Shown here piece by piece: positions 1 to 8,229 of a DNA stretch of 48,512 bases. The stretch comes from Prevotella sp. BV3P1 (GTDB lineage Bacteria; Bacteroidota; Bacteroidia; Bacteroidales; Bacteroidaceae). The stretch covers positions 1-48,512 of the forward strand of contig NZ_AWXC01000006.1 in NCBI RefSeq assembly GCF_000479005.1. Direction: 5' to 3'. The notes under the pieces are model-generated. The model did no database searches and was not told where the DNA came from. It was given only the letters and a program-made list of their open reading frames with translations. Position numbers and translations under genes: made by a program. How positions within the stretch are numbered: position 1 is the stretch's first letter; each line of letters opens with the position of its first letter.

Positions 1-206
1 TTTCTTACAGGGAAATTCATTTTTTCCTGTGCAGTGCATACACCTTTATAATATAAGGAATGTAGTTGTGAACTATGATGTAAAGGCAGCAATTCTCTCT
101 GAATTTAGAATGGTTTGGCTGCAAATTTAAGAAAAGATTTCGGATTAAGAAAAGAAACGCAAGATATTTTGCTTTTTAGTCGTAGAGTCAACCAGCAAGT
201 GCAAAA

Positions 207-1145
207 TTACAAAACGTGTTTGAAGAATTCTCGTTTTGGTGTAGAAAAGTTTAATTTTTCTCTCGGTCTTTCGTTCAGTTTCTTTTGTCTCGACATAATT
301 CTCTTGTCTGTATAATGTTCAAACGAATCCTTTTTCGGTATATATTGTCTGATCAGCTTATTTGTATTCTCAATCGCTCCCTTTTGCCATGAGCAATATG
401 GATCAGCGAAGTACACTGGCACGCCTAAAAACTTGGTAATGTCCTTATGTGCCGCAAATTCAGGTCCATTGTCTGTTGTAATGGTCTTCAGGCAGTCCTT
501 GTATAGCAGCAGCAGTTTCCTGACCACCTTTGCCAGAGGCTTTGACTGCTTTCCAAATGGCAGTTTCTGCATAAGCAGCATATTGGTGGATTTCTCCACC
601 AGTGTGAGTATGGCATGCTGATCAGGGTCTACGATCAAGTCCATCTCAAAATCTCCGAATCTCTTCCCGTCAACTTCCTTACTTCTTTCATGGATACTCA
701 ACCTGTCTTTAATTGGAAGATGTCTGCTCTTGGGACGATGTCTGTATTTCATCTTATGCCTTGTGTGCTTGGCAAGTTCCCCTGTTGTGTCATTGTGGAT
801 GATGTTGTAGATGGACTGGTGGGACACCTTTATCCCCTCATTCTTGCGCAGATATCCTGATATTTGTCTTGGAGACCATTGGTCGTTGATAATATATTCC
901 TTGATTCTCCAGACCAATTCGTCGGAGAGTTTGGAGTTCTTTACTGTTCTCTCTCTGCGCTGCATAGCCATGTCGTGCGCCTTTGTCCAGATATACTTTC
1001 CCGATGGCGTGCTGTTTCTCTCAAGCTCACGACTGATCGTAGCCTCACTCGTGCCCACAATGCGGGCAATTTCTTTTCTCGCTGTTTTCTTTTGGAGTAA
1101 GGCGAAAATTTGCGACCTTTGCTCCGAGGTTAATTGATGATACAT
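207..1145 (-). CDS. IS30-family transposase, apparently intact
   Basis: Cuts and joins the ends of an IS30-type element. Seen: an N-terminal helix-turn-helix (about residues 10-45, counted from the upstream Met at 1151) and a complete DDE core with FEMDLI (Asp171), TDNGPEF (Asp227) and QKGAIENTN (Glu261). No frameshift or stop interrupts about 312 residues, the usual family length. A TAnnTTTG box (TAACTTTG) sits on the minus strand at 1154-1161. It would put the transcript start at about 1147, so the Met at 1145 is preferred over the in-frame Met at 1151. I could not define matching terminal inverted repeats. Four plus-strand ORFs inside it are shadows. Confidence 0.9.
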   Translation of the reverse strand: MYHQLTSEQRSQIFALLQKKTARKEIARIVGTSEATISRELERNSTPSGKYIWTKAHDMAMQRRERTVKNSKLSDELVWRIKEYIINDQWSPRQISGYLRKNEGIKVSHQSIYNIIHNDTTGELAKHTRHKMKYRHRPKSRHLPIKDRLSIHERSKEVDGKRFGDFEMDLIVDPDQHAILTLVEKSTNMLLMQKLPFGKQSKPLAKVVRKLLLLYKDCLKTITTDNGPEFAAHKDITKFLGVPVYFADPYCSWQKGAIENTNKLIRQYIPKKDSFEHYTDKRIMSRQKKLNERPREKLNFSTPKREFFKHVL

Positions 1146-1171
1146 ATACAATACAAAGTTAATTAATCTTT

Positions 1172-1196
1172 GGGAGACTGCGGTCTCCCTTTTTTT
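1172..1196 (+). terminator. Intrinsic terminator at the edge of the IS30 unit
   Basis: GGGAGAC-TGCG-GTCTCCC forms a perfect 7-bp stem with a 4-nt loop, followed by seven T on the plus strand. It lies just upstream of the minus-strand transposase, so it would stop plus-strand transcripts leaving the transposase region. It may be part of the IS end. Confidence 0.6.
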
Positions 1197-1221
1197 ATTT
1201 GTATTGCTGGTTGTTTTTTTT

Positions 1222-1285
1222 CCTCGCCGAGAGATGCAGACAACCTCTCGCTACGCTTCGAGAACGTCTGCATCTCTCGGCGAGG
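1222..1285. repeat. Long perfect palindrome between two ISs
   Basis: A 20-bp perfect inverted repeat: left arm 1222-1241 starting CCTCGCCGAGAG, right arm 1266-1285. The 24-nt centre contains a second nested 5-bp inverted repeat (TCTCG at 1246-1250, CGAGA at 1259-1263). It is more GC-rich than its surroundings and would form a very stable hairpin on either strand. No gene overlaps it. It may be a palindromic repeat element, an IS end, or a terminator. Confidence 0.7.
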
Positions 1286-1380
1286 ACTACTCTTTTATTG
1301 CACTTCGATTTTTAATCTGCATAGTCATCATTTTGATGAAAAACAAGTGTAAATCATTTGGAGTTTCTTGCCTCGTGTAG

Positions 1381-1900
1381 TGTACTGAATAAGTTGACAC
1401 CTTTAAAATCAAAAGGAGTAAAAATTTATGTCTCATTACAATGAATCAGAAAAAATTCTGTTATTACATCAGTATGTAAGAAGTGGCTTAACCTTGCGCG
1501 ACTTCTCTTCTCGTCATGGTATCCCTTTAAGCACTTTCCATCGTATTTATACAGAATATGGCTCACCCGACGTCTCATCACTCGCAGATCTTATGAAAAA
1601 AGAAGATATCCCCGATACGCTCGAAGCACTTCAAGCGCAGCTATTACGTGAGCGCAAGGCTCATGCAAAAGAGATCAAACGTCTTGAGAAAGAACTGGCC
1701 GTTGAAAAACTTTATGGTTTGGCCAACAAGACGATGATCGACCTTGCCGAGAAGAAATACAACATCCGCATACGAAAAAACTCCGATGCCAAGTAATCAA
1801 GACCTTGTCGCAGGGAGAAGAAAAACAGGCTCCGGTAAGCCATCCTGTCAGCTTACCCTGCGGTTATCTTGGCATAAGCAGACAAGGATATTACCGCCAT
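1381..1900 (+). mobile_element. Truncated IS3-family element
   Basis: The left end begins at 1381 with TGTACTGAATAAGTTGACAC, a TG-starting terminus of IS3 type. orfA (1428-1796) is complete and orfB is cut off after about 40 codons, where sequence of an IS982-type transposase on the opposite strand begins (about 1891-1905). The right end is absent. The copy is therefore dead on its own. Confidence 0.75.
1428..1796 (+). CDS. IS3-family transposase OrfA (helix-turn-helix protein)
   Basis: The DNA-binding subunit of an IS3-type transposase, 122 residues. Residues about 5-45 form a helix-turn-helix (LRDFSSRHGIPLSTFHRIY). Residues about 65-105 form a charged coiled coil or leucine zipper (RERKAHAKEIKRLEKELAVEK) of the sort that multimerises OrfA. 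An AGGAG sequence about 10 nt upstream of the ATG acts as ribosome-binding site. Near the 3' end the slippery heptamer A AAA AAC (1775-1781) is in the correct phase for -1 frameshifting into orfB, which would give an OrfAB fusion. OrfB is truncated here, so no active transposase is expected. Confidence 0.85.
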   Translation: MSHYNESEKILLLHQYVRSGLTLRDFSSRHGIPLSTFHRIYTEYGSPDVSSLADLMKKEDIPDTLEALQAQLLRERKAHAKEIKRLEKELAVEKLYGLANKTMIDLAEKKYNIRIRKNSDAK

Positions 1901-1903
1901 GTT
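1781..1903 (+). pseudogene. IS3-family orfB, 5' fragment
   Basis: Reading from the slippery site in the -1 frame gives about 40 codons, including the conserved OrfB start CGYLGISRQGYYRH, so it is the N-terminus of the catalytic subunit. It is then interrupted by sequence of the minus-strand IS982-type gene. None of the DDE residues remain. Too short to appear as an ORF of its own. Confidence 0.75.
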
Positions 1904-2331
1904 GCAATGCCTTTGAACGCCTTGTTGGCATAGCGTCTAAGATTGTGGCATACAGGAATCATTGTTGAGTCAACAAATGTAATACCTGTACATCTTCCAA
2001 ATGCACGCAGATTAAGAAAGAACATAAGAGGGAAAAACACCCTACTTTCAAGTTCAACAAAACGGTTGTAAGAGACAGCGTCAGGGAAGTACGACTTAAA
2101 AGTCCCCTTGATGAAGAACAGGTAATAGTGCTTGAAATTACGAAATGTTCCGAAATGGAAATACAATAAAATAGTCATGCTTTCGCTGTCGGACAAGGAA
2201 GCCTTCCGCCTTCTACGCTTCGTGGTATCGTCACCTAAAAGCAGTTTCCCGCCATTTTCAGCTTCAAAATGTTTGCAAAAATCATCTATAACACAGAATA
2301 ATTCAGTAATTTTGTAATCGGTAGTCTGCAT
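1891..2331 (-). pseudogene. IS982-family transposase, N-terminal half
   Basis: 146 residues resembling the first half of an IS982-type transposase (family proteins run to roughly 290-300). It contains the segment FVDSTMIPVCHNLRRYANKAFKGIAT, with the first catalytic Asp in VDST. The conserved sequence ends abruptly at KAFKGIAT, where the orfB fragment of the IS3 element begins on the other strand, and the second and third acidic residues are lost. The start Met at 2331 follows an AT-rich region with a promoter-like TACCTTTA. Likely non-functional. Confidence 0.75.
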
Positions 2332-2981
2332 AAGTATATTTGTAACTATTTGATTATTAACTATAAAGGTACAAAATATTTATGAGACTACCTTGTTCTT
2401 TTTTACTTTTTTGCGTTTTCTTATCCCGAACTGAGGTAACGTAATCATCCTATATTTGGAAAAGGTGGGGAAACCCTTCATGTGCACGATAAAATGTCAA
2501 GAAAAGCAACCGGAATTTAACACATCTGGATGCGGTGTTCCAGCATAAGCCACAGCTCAAGAAGACCCGAAAACAATGCTTCAGTTGCCAAATGCCATGA
2601 CCTTGGCAAGCAACAAGGATGGATTTACAGACCAAAAGCATAGAGGTGAGGAGCCAAAAGACAAGCTGTAACGATGGAAAACGAACGCAAACAGACTGCA
2701 AAATGAGTGCCTTGGAAAGGGCGGACAATACCGTATTGATGCCAACGTATTGATTATCAAAAAATGACGGATTCCTCTCAAAACGGCGATATTTCAGGGA
2801 AATACCAGACTTGGTTTGGAACAAAGCAAGCACAGGAAGCCGGATGTCAAGAATCTTCAAATAAGTTTGCCTTTCGGAAAGGGAAGCATGGAGATTGTCT
2901 GAGGGCGAACCGCGCAGACCAGCACAGGCAGGCGGCACCAAAACGGCAACGACACTGGCCTGACTGTACGGCACGGCGAAC
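2332..2981. other. Gap without a convincing gene, perhaps a dispersed repeat
   Basis: About 650 bases between the IS982 fragment and the OmpA gene. A 185-codon minus-strand frame (2450-3007, GTG start) is open, but it starts inside the loop of the ompA terminator, its product is rich in Cys, Leu, Phe and Ser in a way typical of accidental frames, and it matches no family I can name. Similar open frames seem familiar to me from Prevotella genomes, which would suit a repeated non-coding element. That is memory and not shown by this window. Confidence 0.35.
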
Positions 2982-3012
2982 AAAAATCCCGATGCTTGCG
3001 GAGGCACCGGGA
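2982..3012 (-). terminator. Terminator of the OmpA-family gene
   Basis: On the minus strand TCCCGGTGC and GCATCGGGA form a 9-bp stem with one G-U pair and an 8-nt loop, followed directly by TTTTT. It lies 28 bases beyond the ompA-like stop. Confidence 0.75.
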
Positions 3013-3039
3013 ATCTCTGTATAGAATATATGCTGATAT

Positions 3040-4191
3040 TTACTCTGCGCTGGTGTCGTCGTTGAAAGTGGCCACACGATTGAAGTCGTATTCTTTGAAC
3101 AGCTTGTCTGTCACACCCATACCAACAACTGTCAAGCGGTTAGGAGCAATCTTATACTTGTTTACGAGCAAGTTCTTAACGTTCTTAGCACGATTCTCTG
3201 ACAGACGTTGGTTCAACTCTGCAGGACCTTCCGGTGAAGCATAACCCTTGATGGTAATCTTCGCATTCTTATGATTCTTCATGTAGTTGGCAATCATCTC
3301 AACGTTTGGCATCTGAGAACGGTCTACAACGCTCTGACCAACACGGAAGAGAACCGTAGGTTGCAGGTTGGTTGCCGTGGCTGGCTTCACATATACCGGC
3401 TTCTTGTTTTTGCACTCATTCAGGGCTTTCTGAAGATCAGAAATCTGACGATCCTTGTTAGAAAGTTGAGCATCTTTACCATTCAAGTCGCTGCGAAGGC
3501 TGTTGATTTGTGCGTTCAAGCCATCAATCTCTGCCTGATCGCGAAGCTGTGCGATGGTGAAGTTGTTGGTACCGTTAGAGTTTTTGAACTTGTAAACGAA
3601 ACCAGCGTTCAACTGTACCGCTGACTTGTTGATGTTGTACTCAATGGGTTGTGTACCATCGCCGTTCAAAGCCCATACAATAGCTGGTTCTACATAGAAC
3701 TGCCATGCCTTCTCTATGCCCAAGTTGAAAACGAAATCAACGGCAGCCTTGGAAATCAGGTTGTCGTGATTCATCTTCTTGTAAGCGTCAGTGTTACCAA
3801 ACAAGTGGCCCCAACCGAATCCATACAAACCAACCAACTCGAACGAACGAGGCTCACCAGTATATCCACCGAACCAATTACTGAGGTTTATAGTACCCAA
3901 CAAGCTGGTGTTGAGCGCGCGTACAGCCGTGCCAGTTGATGCGAGAGGCTTGTTAGAGAAGTAAGCATTGCTCTCTGCAGCCATACCAAAAACTGGAGTA
4001 AAATTGCGACCAATGCGAAGACCTGCATTGGGATTCAAGTTCTTCATCCAACTATTTCCCGTTGTTTTGGTTGCAACTCCACCATTAATACCAATATAAA
4101 AGTTGTCAAATGTCTTGCTTTCTGTTACAGTTTGTGCTGAAACAGATGCTGCCATGGCAGCTGCAGTAATAAGTAATCCTAATTTTTTCAT
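3040..4191 (-). CDS. OmpA-family outer-membrane protein
   Basis: Outer-membrane beta-barrel protein that anchors to peptidoglycan, 383 residues. Residues 1-19 are a signal peptide ending ASVSA before Gln. Residues about 25-205 are rich in alternating aromatic and glycine segments, as expected of a barrel. Residues about 212-262 form a heptad-rich coiled coil (AEIDGLNAQINSLRSDLNGKDAQ). Residues about 275-375 are a C-terminal OmpA-like domain with GYASPEGPAELNQRLSENRAKNVKNLL. The gene stands alone, with its own promoter (4242-4273) and terminator (2982-3012). This layout is common for abundant OmpA porins of Bacteroidales. Substrate or adhesin roles cannot be read from sequence. Confidence 0.92.
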   Translation of the reverse strand: MKKLGLLITAAAMAASVSAQTVTESKTFDNFYIGINGGVATKTTGNSWMKNLNPNAGLRIGRNFTPVFGMAAESNAYFSNKPLASTGTAVRALNTSLLGTINLSNWFGGYTGEPRSFELVGLYGFGWGHLFGNTDAYKKMNHDNLISKAAVDFVFNLGIEKAWQFYVEPAIVWALNGDGTQPIEYNINKSAVQLNAGFVYKFKNSNGTNNFTIAQLRDQAEIDGLNAQINSLRSDLNGKDAQLSNKDRQISDLQKALNECKNKKPVYVKPATATNLQPTVLFRVGQSVVDRSQMPNVEMIANYMKNHKNAKITIKGYASPEGPAELNQRLSENRAKNVKNLLVNKYKIAPNRLTVVGMGVTDKLFKEYDFNRVATFNDDTSAE

Positions 4192-4241
4192 TTACCTTAA
4201 ATTTAATCAATTATAATGTTTTTGTTTCCTATTTGTACAGA

Positions 4242-4273
4242 CAAAGTAAGAAAAAAAAACGATAACCTCCAAA
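4242..4273 (-). promoter_or_regulatory. Promoter of the OmpA-family gene
   Basis: On the minus strand a TTTG (-33 type, 4270-4273) is followed after 21 bp by TACTTTG (4242-4248), one base short of the TAnnTTTG consensus. The leader is about 45 nt and AT-rich, usual for strongly expressed Bacteroidetes genes. Confidence 0.6.
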
Positions 4274-4400
4274 GAAATGCGAATAATTTTGACATTTTAT
4301 AGCATATACTTGACTTATATTTAGAAATAGTATTCATTTTTTTACATTTCCAATCTAATAATATGGTGCTAAAATGGCAAATGTATCGAAGTTGAAGAAG

Positions 4401-4436
4401 TAAAAAGAGCTGACCGTAATCACTACGACCAGCTCT
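4401..4436 (-). terminator. Terminator of the ffh-vor operon
   Basis: Minus-strand AGAGCTGGTCGTA pairs with TACGGTCAGCTCT (13 bp with two G-U pairs, 5-nt loop GTGAT), followed by TTTTTA. It sits 31 bases after the gamma-subunit stop and closes the seven-gene operon. Confidence 0.8.
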
Positions 4437-4467
4437 GAAAAAAAATTAGAGAGTTATAAAAATCAAG

Positions 4468-5013
4468 TTATCTTTGTTTAGTAATGAGTTTCATTCCAAT
4501 GTCAACAGCCTGCATGTTGAGTGGAATCATGTGATGATGCCGCTCGGGCAAGGACTTGTAGAGAGCCTTCTGCAACCCATCTGTACTAACCACGGGACAT
4601 ACCTTAAGAAGTCCACCCAGTACAATCATGTTGAACACTTTGGCGTTCTTCATCTCGGCAGCCTGCTCCACAGCATCGATACGATAAACCTGTATATCCG
4701 TCCTTGATGGTGGACTGACGATGCCATTACCATCGTATATCAAGATGCCACCTGGCTTTATCTTCGGTTGAAACTTGTCTAACGAAGGCTGGTTGAGCAC
4801 AATTGCTACGTCATATTTACTTAAGATGGGCGACGAAATGCGCTCGTCGCTCACAATGACCGTCACATTGGCCGTTCCACCACGTTGCTCTGGGCCGTAA
4901 GCAGGCATCCATGTCACCTCTTTTCCTTCCATCAAGCCCGAATAAGCCAGGATCTTACCCATAGAAAGTACGCCCTGTCCACCAAAGCCCGATATGATAA
5001 TTTCTTTCTTCAT
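4468..5013 (-). CDS. 2-oxoacid:ferredoxin oxidoreductase, gamma subunit
   Basis: Small catalytic-domain subunit (181 residues) of a CoA-acylating 2-oxoacid:ferredoxin oxidoreductase. Seen: the family opening IISGFGGQGVLSMGKILAYSG (residues about 5-25) and the conserved YGPEQRGGTANVTVIVSD (about 39-56). Last gene of a four-subunit set: ferredoxin, alpha, beta, gamma. It starts 21 bases after the beta-subunit stop and is followed by an intrinsic terminator. The substrate is probably 2-oxoisovalerate or 2-oxoglutarate; sequence inspection cannot separate the two. In anaerobes such enzymes form or use acyl-CoA with reduced ferredoxin as partner. Confidence 0.9.
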   Translation of the reverse strand: MKKEIIISGFGGQGVLSMGKILAYSGLMEGKEVTWMPAYGPEQRGGTANVTVIVSDERISSPILSKYDVAIVLNQPSLDKFQPKIKPGGILIYDGNGIVSPPSRTDIQVYRIDAVEQAAEMKNAKVFNMIVLGGLLKVCPVVSTDGLQKALYKSLPERHHHMIPLNMQAVDIGMKLITKQR

Positions 5014-5034
5014 ACGTTGTTTCCTCCTGTTTGG

Positions 5035-5802
5035 TTATAGGCCTGTATTGTCTTTCAGGTCGCCCTTTGGATATTTATCAAACATGTTTTCGCGCATCCA
5101 CTCATTGGCTTTGACGGGTGAAACCTTCCATCCGCTGTTGCATGTGCTAACCATTTCAACAAGCGATGACCCTTTTCCCTCCATCGAAGCAGTGAAAGCT
5201 TTCTTGATAGCCTTCTTCGCTTGGCGGATGGAAGCCACGGTATCCACACTTTGTCGTGTGACATAGCAGGTTCCTTCCAACTTGGAAGCCAACTCAGTTA
5301 TGTTGAGTGGATAGCCATGTAGCTTGGGATCGCGGCCATAAGGACACGTGCTGGTCTTCTGACCCAAAAGCGTTGTCGGTGCCATTTGCCCACCAGTCAT
5401 GCCATAAATGGCGTTGTTGATAAATATCATGACGATGTTTTCACCTCTATTTAATGCATGAATCGTCTCGGCTGTTCCTATACATGCCAGGTCACCATCA
5501 CCCTGATAGGTGAAAACCAAGCGGTCGGGCCACAGCCGTTTAACAGCCGTTGCCAACGCAGGAGCACGTCCATGTGGTGCTTCTTGCCAGTCTATGTCCA
5601 GATAACGATAAGCGAAAACCGCACAACCCACAGGACATACGCCGACAGTCTTTTCCTCCATCTGCATTTCTGCAATGACTTCGGCCACCAATTTATGCAC
5701 GACACCGTGTGAACAACCAGGACAATAGTGCATGGTTGCATCGTTCATCAGTTCCGGTTTGGCATAAACCAGGTTCTCGGGAGATATGATATCACTATTC
5801 AT
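5035..5802 (-). CDS. 2-oxoacid:ferredoxin oxidoreductase, beta (TPP-binding) subunit
   Basis: Thiamine-diphosphate-binding subunit, 255 residues. Seen: HYCPGCSHG near residue 26 with the cysteines typical of these beta subunits, the TPP/Mg signature GDGDLACIGTAE (about 100-111) followed by INNAIYGMTGGQMAPTT (about 127-143). It binds thiamine diphosphate and decarboxylates the 2-oxoacid together with the alpha and gamma subunits. Only one base separates it from the alpha-subunit stop, so the two are translationally coupled. Family members are called 2-oxoglutarate or 2-oxoisovalerate oxidoreductase; substrate not decided here. Confidence 0.92.
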   Translation of the reverse strand: MNSDIISPENLVYAKPELMNDATMHYCPGCSHGVVHKLVAEVIAEMQMEEKTVGVCPVGCAVFAYRYLDIDWQEAPHGRAPALATAVKRLWPDRLVFTYQGDGDLACIGTAETIHALNRGENIVMIFINNAIYGMTGGQMAPTTLLGQKTSTCPYGRDPKLHGYPLNITELASKLEGTCYVTRQSVDTVASIRQAKKAIKKAFTASMEGKGSSLVEMVSTCNSGWKVSPVKANEWMRENMFDKYPKGDLKDNTGL

Positions 5803-5803
5803 T

Positions 5804-6886
5804 CTACAGTTCCTCCTTCAATGCTTTGACGATCTCTTCAGGTTCAGGGACGATACCTCCAAGACGTCCGAAATGTTCTACTTTGACAATGTTGTTAATG
5901 GCTAACCGCACATCCTGCACCATCTGTCCTGCATTAATCTCTGCTACCAGCACACCTTTTTTGCCTTGAGCAGCCTCTGCGAGTTCCTTTTGAGGGAATG
6001 GCCACAAGGTTATCGGGCGGAACAGGCCAACCTTCAATCCTTCTTCACGTGCCAATTCAAGTGCTTTTTCGGCTATTCGAGCCGCACTACCAAAGGCTAC
6101 GATGATATAATCGGCATCTTCCATCTGCTGTGTTTCATACCTTACCTCGTTCTCCTGAATGGTGTTGTACTTCTCTTGGAGATGTAAATTACGCTCTTCC
6201 ATCACTTCTGATTTGAGTTCCAACGAAGTAATGATGTTCGGTTTGCGATTCTTTGTCCGCCCAACCGTAGCCCATGGGCATTCTTTTTTAATCTCCTCCT
6301 CGGTACGACGGGGCTTGAATGGAGGTAGAACTACCTTTTCCATCATCTGTCCTATCACGCCATCACTCAGAATCATGGCTGGGTTGCGATACTTGAACGC
6401 CAACTCGAAAGCCAAATCAACAAAGTCTGCCATCTCCTGAACAGAGTTAGGAGCCAACACGATGACCTGATAATCACCGTTTCCACCACCTCTTGTTGCT
6501 TGAAAATAATCACTCTGCGAAGGCTGAATGGTTCCCAATCCAGGACCACCGCGTTGCACATTGACAAACACACCCGGCAGTTCGGCGCCCGCCATGTAAG
6601 AGATACCCTCCTGCATCAATGCAATTCCTGGTGACGAAGAGCTCGTCAACACGCGTTTTCCGGCACCTGCGCCACCATAAACCATATTGATAGACGCCAC
6701 CTCACTCTCGGCTTGCAGCACTACCATCCCTGTGGTTTCCCACGGTTTGAGCAATGCCAGCGTCTCAATAATCTCACTCTGGGGAGTAATGGGATAGCCG
6801 AAATAGCCATCAGTGCCACAGCGAATCGCTGCGTTGGCAATAGCTTCGTTCCCTTTCATCAACATTATTTCTTGTTCTGCTGCCAT
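5804..6886 (-). CDS. vorB: 2-oxoacid:ferredoxin oxidoreductase, alpha subunit (VorB-like)
   Basis: Alpha subunit, 360 residues. Contains the diagnostic KGNEAIANAAIRCGTDGYFGYPITPQSEI near the N-terminus, then SSSSPGIALMQEGISYMAGAELPGV (about 82-106) and the motif RGGPGLGTIQPSQSDYFQATRGGGNGDY. The length and these motifs match the form usually named VorB (2-ketoisovalerate ferredoxin reductase alpha subunit). The start at MAAEQEIMLMKGNEA lies 4 bases after the ferredoxin stop. With the small ferredoxin, beta and gamma subunits it should make a cytoplasmic four-subunit enzyme linking branched-chain or TCA-type 2-oxoacids to ferredoxin. Confidence 0.9.
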   Translation of the reverse strand: MAAEQEIMLMKGNEAIANAAIRCGTDGYFGYPITPQSEIIETLALLKPWETTGMVVLQAESEVASINMVYGGAGAGKRVLTSSSSPGIALMQEGISYMAGAELPGVFVNVQRGGPGLGTIQPSQSDYFQATRGGGNGDYQVIVLAPNSVQEMADFVDLAFELAFKYRNPAMILSDGVIGQMMEKVVLPPFKPRRTEEEIKKECPWATVGRTKNRKPNIITSLELKSEVMEERNLHLQEKYNTIQENEVRYETQQMEDADYIIVAFGSAARIAEKALELAREEGLKVGLFRPITLWPFPQKELAEAAQGKKGVLVAEINAGQMVQDVRLAINNIVKVEHFGRLGGIVPEPEEIVKALKEEL

Positions 6887-6890
6887 CTTG

Positions 6891-7124
6891 TTACGCCTCC
6901 ACTCGTTTTCTATAAACGGTTATACATCCATCCGGACAAACGATGCCACATGCCGCACAACCCACACAATCGTCTGGATTCACGGCCTGCGCATATCTGT
7001 ATCCGTGCGTGTTCACTTGTTTCTGAGCCAATTCGATCACCTTTTGCGGACATGCCACCACGCAGAGTGAACATCCTTTACAGCGATCGGTATTCACGAC
7101 TATGGCTCCTTTCATCTTGCTCAT
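6891..7124 (-). CDS. 2x[4Fe-4S] ferredoxin-like delta subunit of the oxidoreductase
   Basis: Electron-carrying subunit with two complete 4Fe-4S binding motifs: CKGCSLCVVACP and CVGCAACGIVCP. About 77 residues with the start at MSKMKGAIVV (7124). The longer frame beginning at 7160 would overlap the preceding TPR gene and adds an unrelated leader, so the shorter start is preferred. The gene begins 19 bases after the TPR gene and ends 4 bases before the alpha subunit. It should take electrons from the TPP-bound intermediate and pass them to free ferredoxin. Confidence 0.9.
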   Translation of the reverse strand: MSKMKGAIVVNTDRCKGCSLCVVACPQKVIELAQKQVNTHGYRYAQAVNPDDCVGCAACGIVCPDGCITVYRKRVEA

Positions 7125-7143
7125 TGTATAATGTTTTAGTTGT

Positions 7144-7323
7144 TTAAGGATTGTATGCATCCTTATTGTAAAAGCCCAGAATGTCTTCTACCATTTGTTT
7201 GGCTGCCACGGCGGGCGACTGAGGGTCCAACTCGATGGCCTCCAGATAGCAATTCAGTGCCATCTGCCAGTTTTCCTGCTGCCGATAGCGGTTGCCTTGT
7301 TGATAGAATTCTTCTGCTGTCAT
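7144..7323 (-). CDS. Small TPR-motif protein in the oxidoreductase operon
   Basis: 59 residues starting [11 protein letters not shown]. One tetratricopeptide motif is visible ([27 protein letters not shown], about residues 11-37), followed by a short helix and the C-terminus. Its ATG overlaps the folD stop in an ATGA, so it is coupled to folD, and it precedes the ferredoxin subunit by 19 bases. This start removes the 33-residue extension that lies wholly within folD. The role is unknown; its position suggests an assembly or scaffolding function for the oxidoreductase, which is inference. Confidence 0.75.
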   Translation of the reverse strand: MTAEEFYQQGNRYRQQENWQMALNCYLEAIELDPQSPAVAAKQMVEDILGFYNKDAYNP

Positions 7324-8198
7324 TTGTAATATTCCTTTTTTGCCGCCGCCAACGTATTCTTCATCAGCGAACATATCGTCATGGGCCCTACCCCACCAGG
7401 TACTGGTGTGATGTAACTGCACTTTGGCGACACCTCATCAAACTTCACATCTCCATTAAGTCGGAATCCACTCTTACGCGAAGCGTCTGGCACGCGCGTG
7501 GTTCCCACGTCAATCACTACGGCCCCCTCTTTCACCATGTCAGCCCGAACAAAGTCAGGTTTGCCAACGGCTGCGATGATGATGTCGGCCTGCCGACACT
7601 CATCTTTCAAGGTCTTAGAACTGGTGTGGCAAATCGTCACCGTGGCATCGCCATACTGCTTTTGCATCATAAGCTGTGCCATGGGCTTGCCAACGATGTT
7701 GCTTCGCCCCAGAATAACGCATTTTTTCCCAGTCATCTCAATGTCGTAATATTGCAACAGGGTGAGGATTCCCAATGGTGTAGCCGAGATGAAGCAAGGA
7801 AGCCCTATTGCCATGCGACCCACGTTGATGGGATGAAATCCATCTACGTCTTTTTTGTAGTCGATAGCCATAATGATTTTCTGTTCATCGATGTGCTCAG
7901 GCAGTGGCAACTGCACGATAAAACCATCTACATCCTCGTCTTTGTTCAGCTTGTCTACGCACTGTAAGAGTTCTTCTTCGGTGACATCGTCCTCGAATCG
8001 AATTAAAGTTGATTTGAATCCGCATTGTTCACAAGCCTTCACCTTGTTCTTAACATACGTTTCACTGCCACCATCGTGACCCACCAATACAGCCGCCAAA
8101 TGAGGTTGCTTGCCGCCCCGGGCGACCATTGTTTTCACTTCTTCGGCTATTTCTGCCTTGATGGCTGCGGCCGTAGCCTTACCGTCTATGAGTTGCAT
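7320..8198 (-). CDS. folD: Bifunctional methylene-THF dehydrogenase / methenyl-THF cyclohydrolase
   Basis: Interconverts 5,10-methylene-, 5,10-methenyl- and 10-formyl-tetrahydrofolate using NADP. Seen: the substrate-binding motif [18 protein letters not shown] (residues 43-60), with Tyr48 and the catalytic Lys52; the NADP-binding [18 protein letters not shown]; and the closing signature PGGVGPMT (267-274). 292 residues, normal length. It follows ffh by 31 bases and overlaps the small TPR gene by 4 bases, so it is transcribed with ffh and the vor genes. Confidence 0.96.
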   Translation of the reverse strand: MQLIDGKATAAAIKAEIAEEVKTMVARGGKQPHLAAVLVGHDGGSETYVKNKVKACEQCGFKSTLIRFEDDVTEEELLQCVDKLNKDEDVDGFIVQLPLPEHIDEQKIIMAIDYKKDVDGFHPINVGRMAIGLPCFISATPLGILTLLQYYDIEMTGKKCVILGRSNIVGKPMAQLMMQKQYGDATVTICHTSSKTLKDECRQADIIIAAVGKPDFVRADMVKEGAVVIDVGTTRVPDASRKSGFRLNGDVKFDEVSPKCSYITPVPGGVGPMTICSLMKNTLAAAKKEYYK

Positions 8199-8229
8199 TT
8201 CGTTTTCTTCCTCCTTATCTAAAAACTCG

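Noticed and set aside
433..1137. Plus-strand ORFs of 62-108 codons across the IS30 transposase
   Set aside because: They are antisense to an intact transposase, have no family features and no promoter.
7140..7967. 275-codon plus-strand ORF across folD
   Set aside because: Antisense to the well-supported folD; product is of random His/Cys-rich composition.
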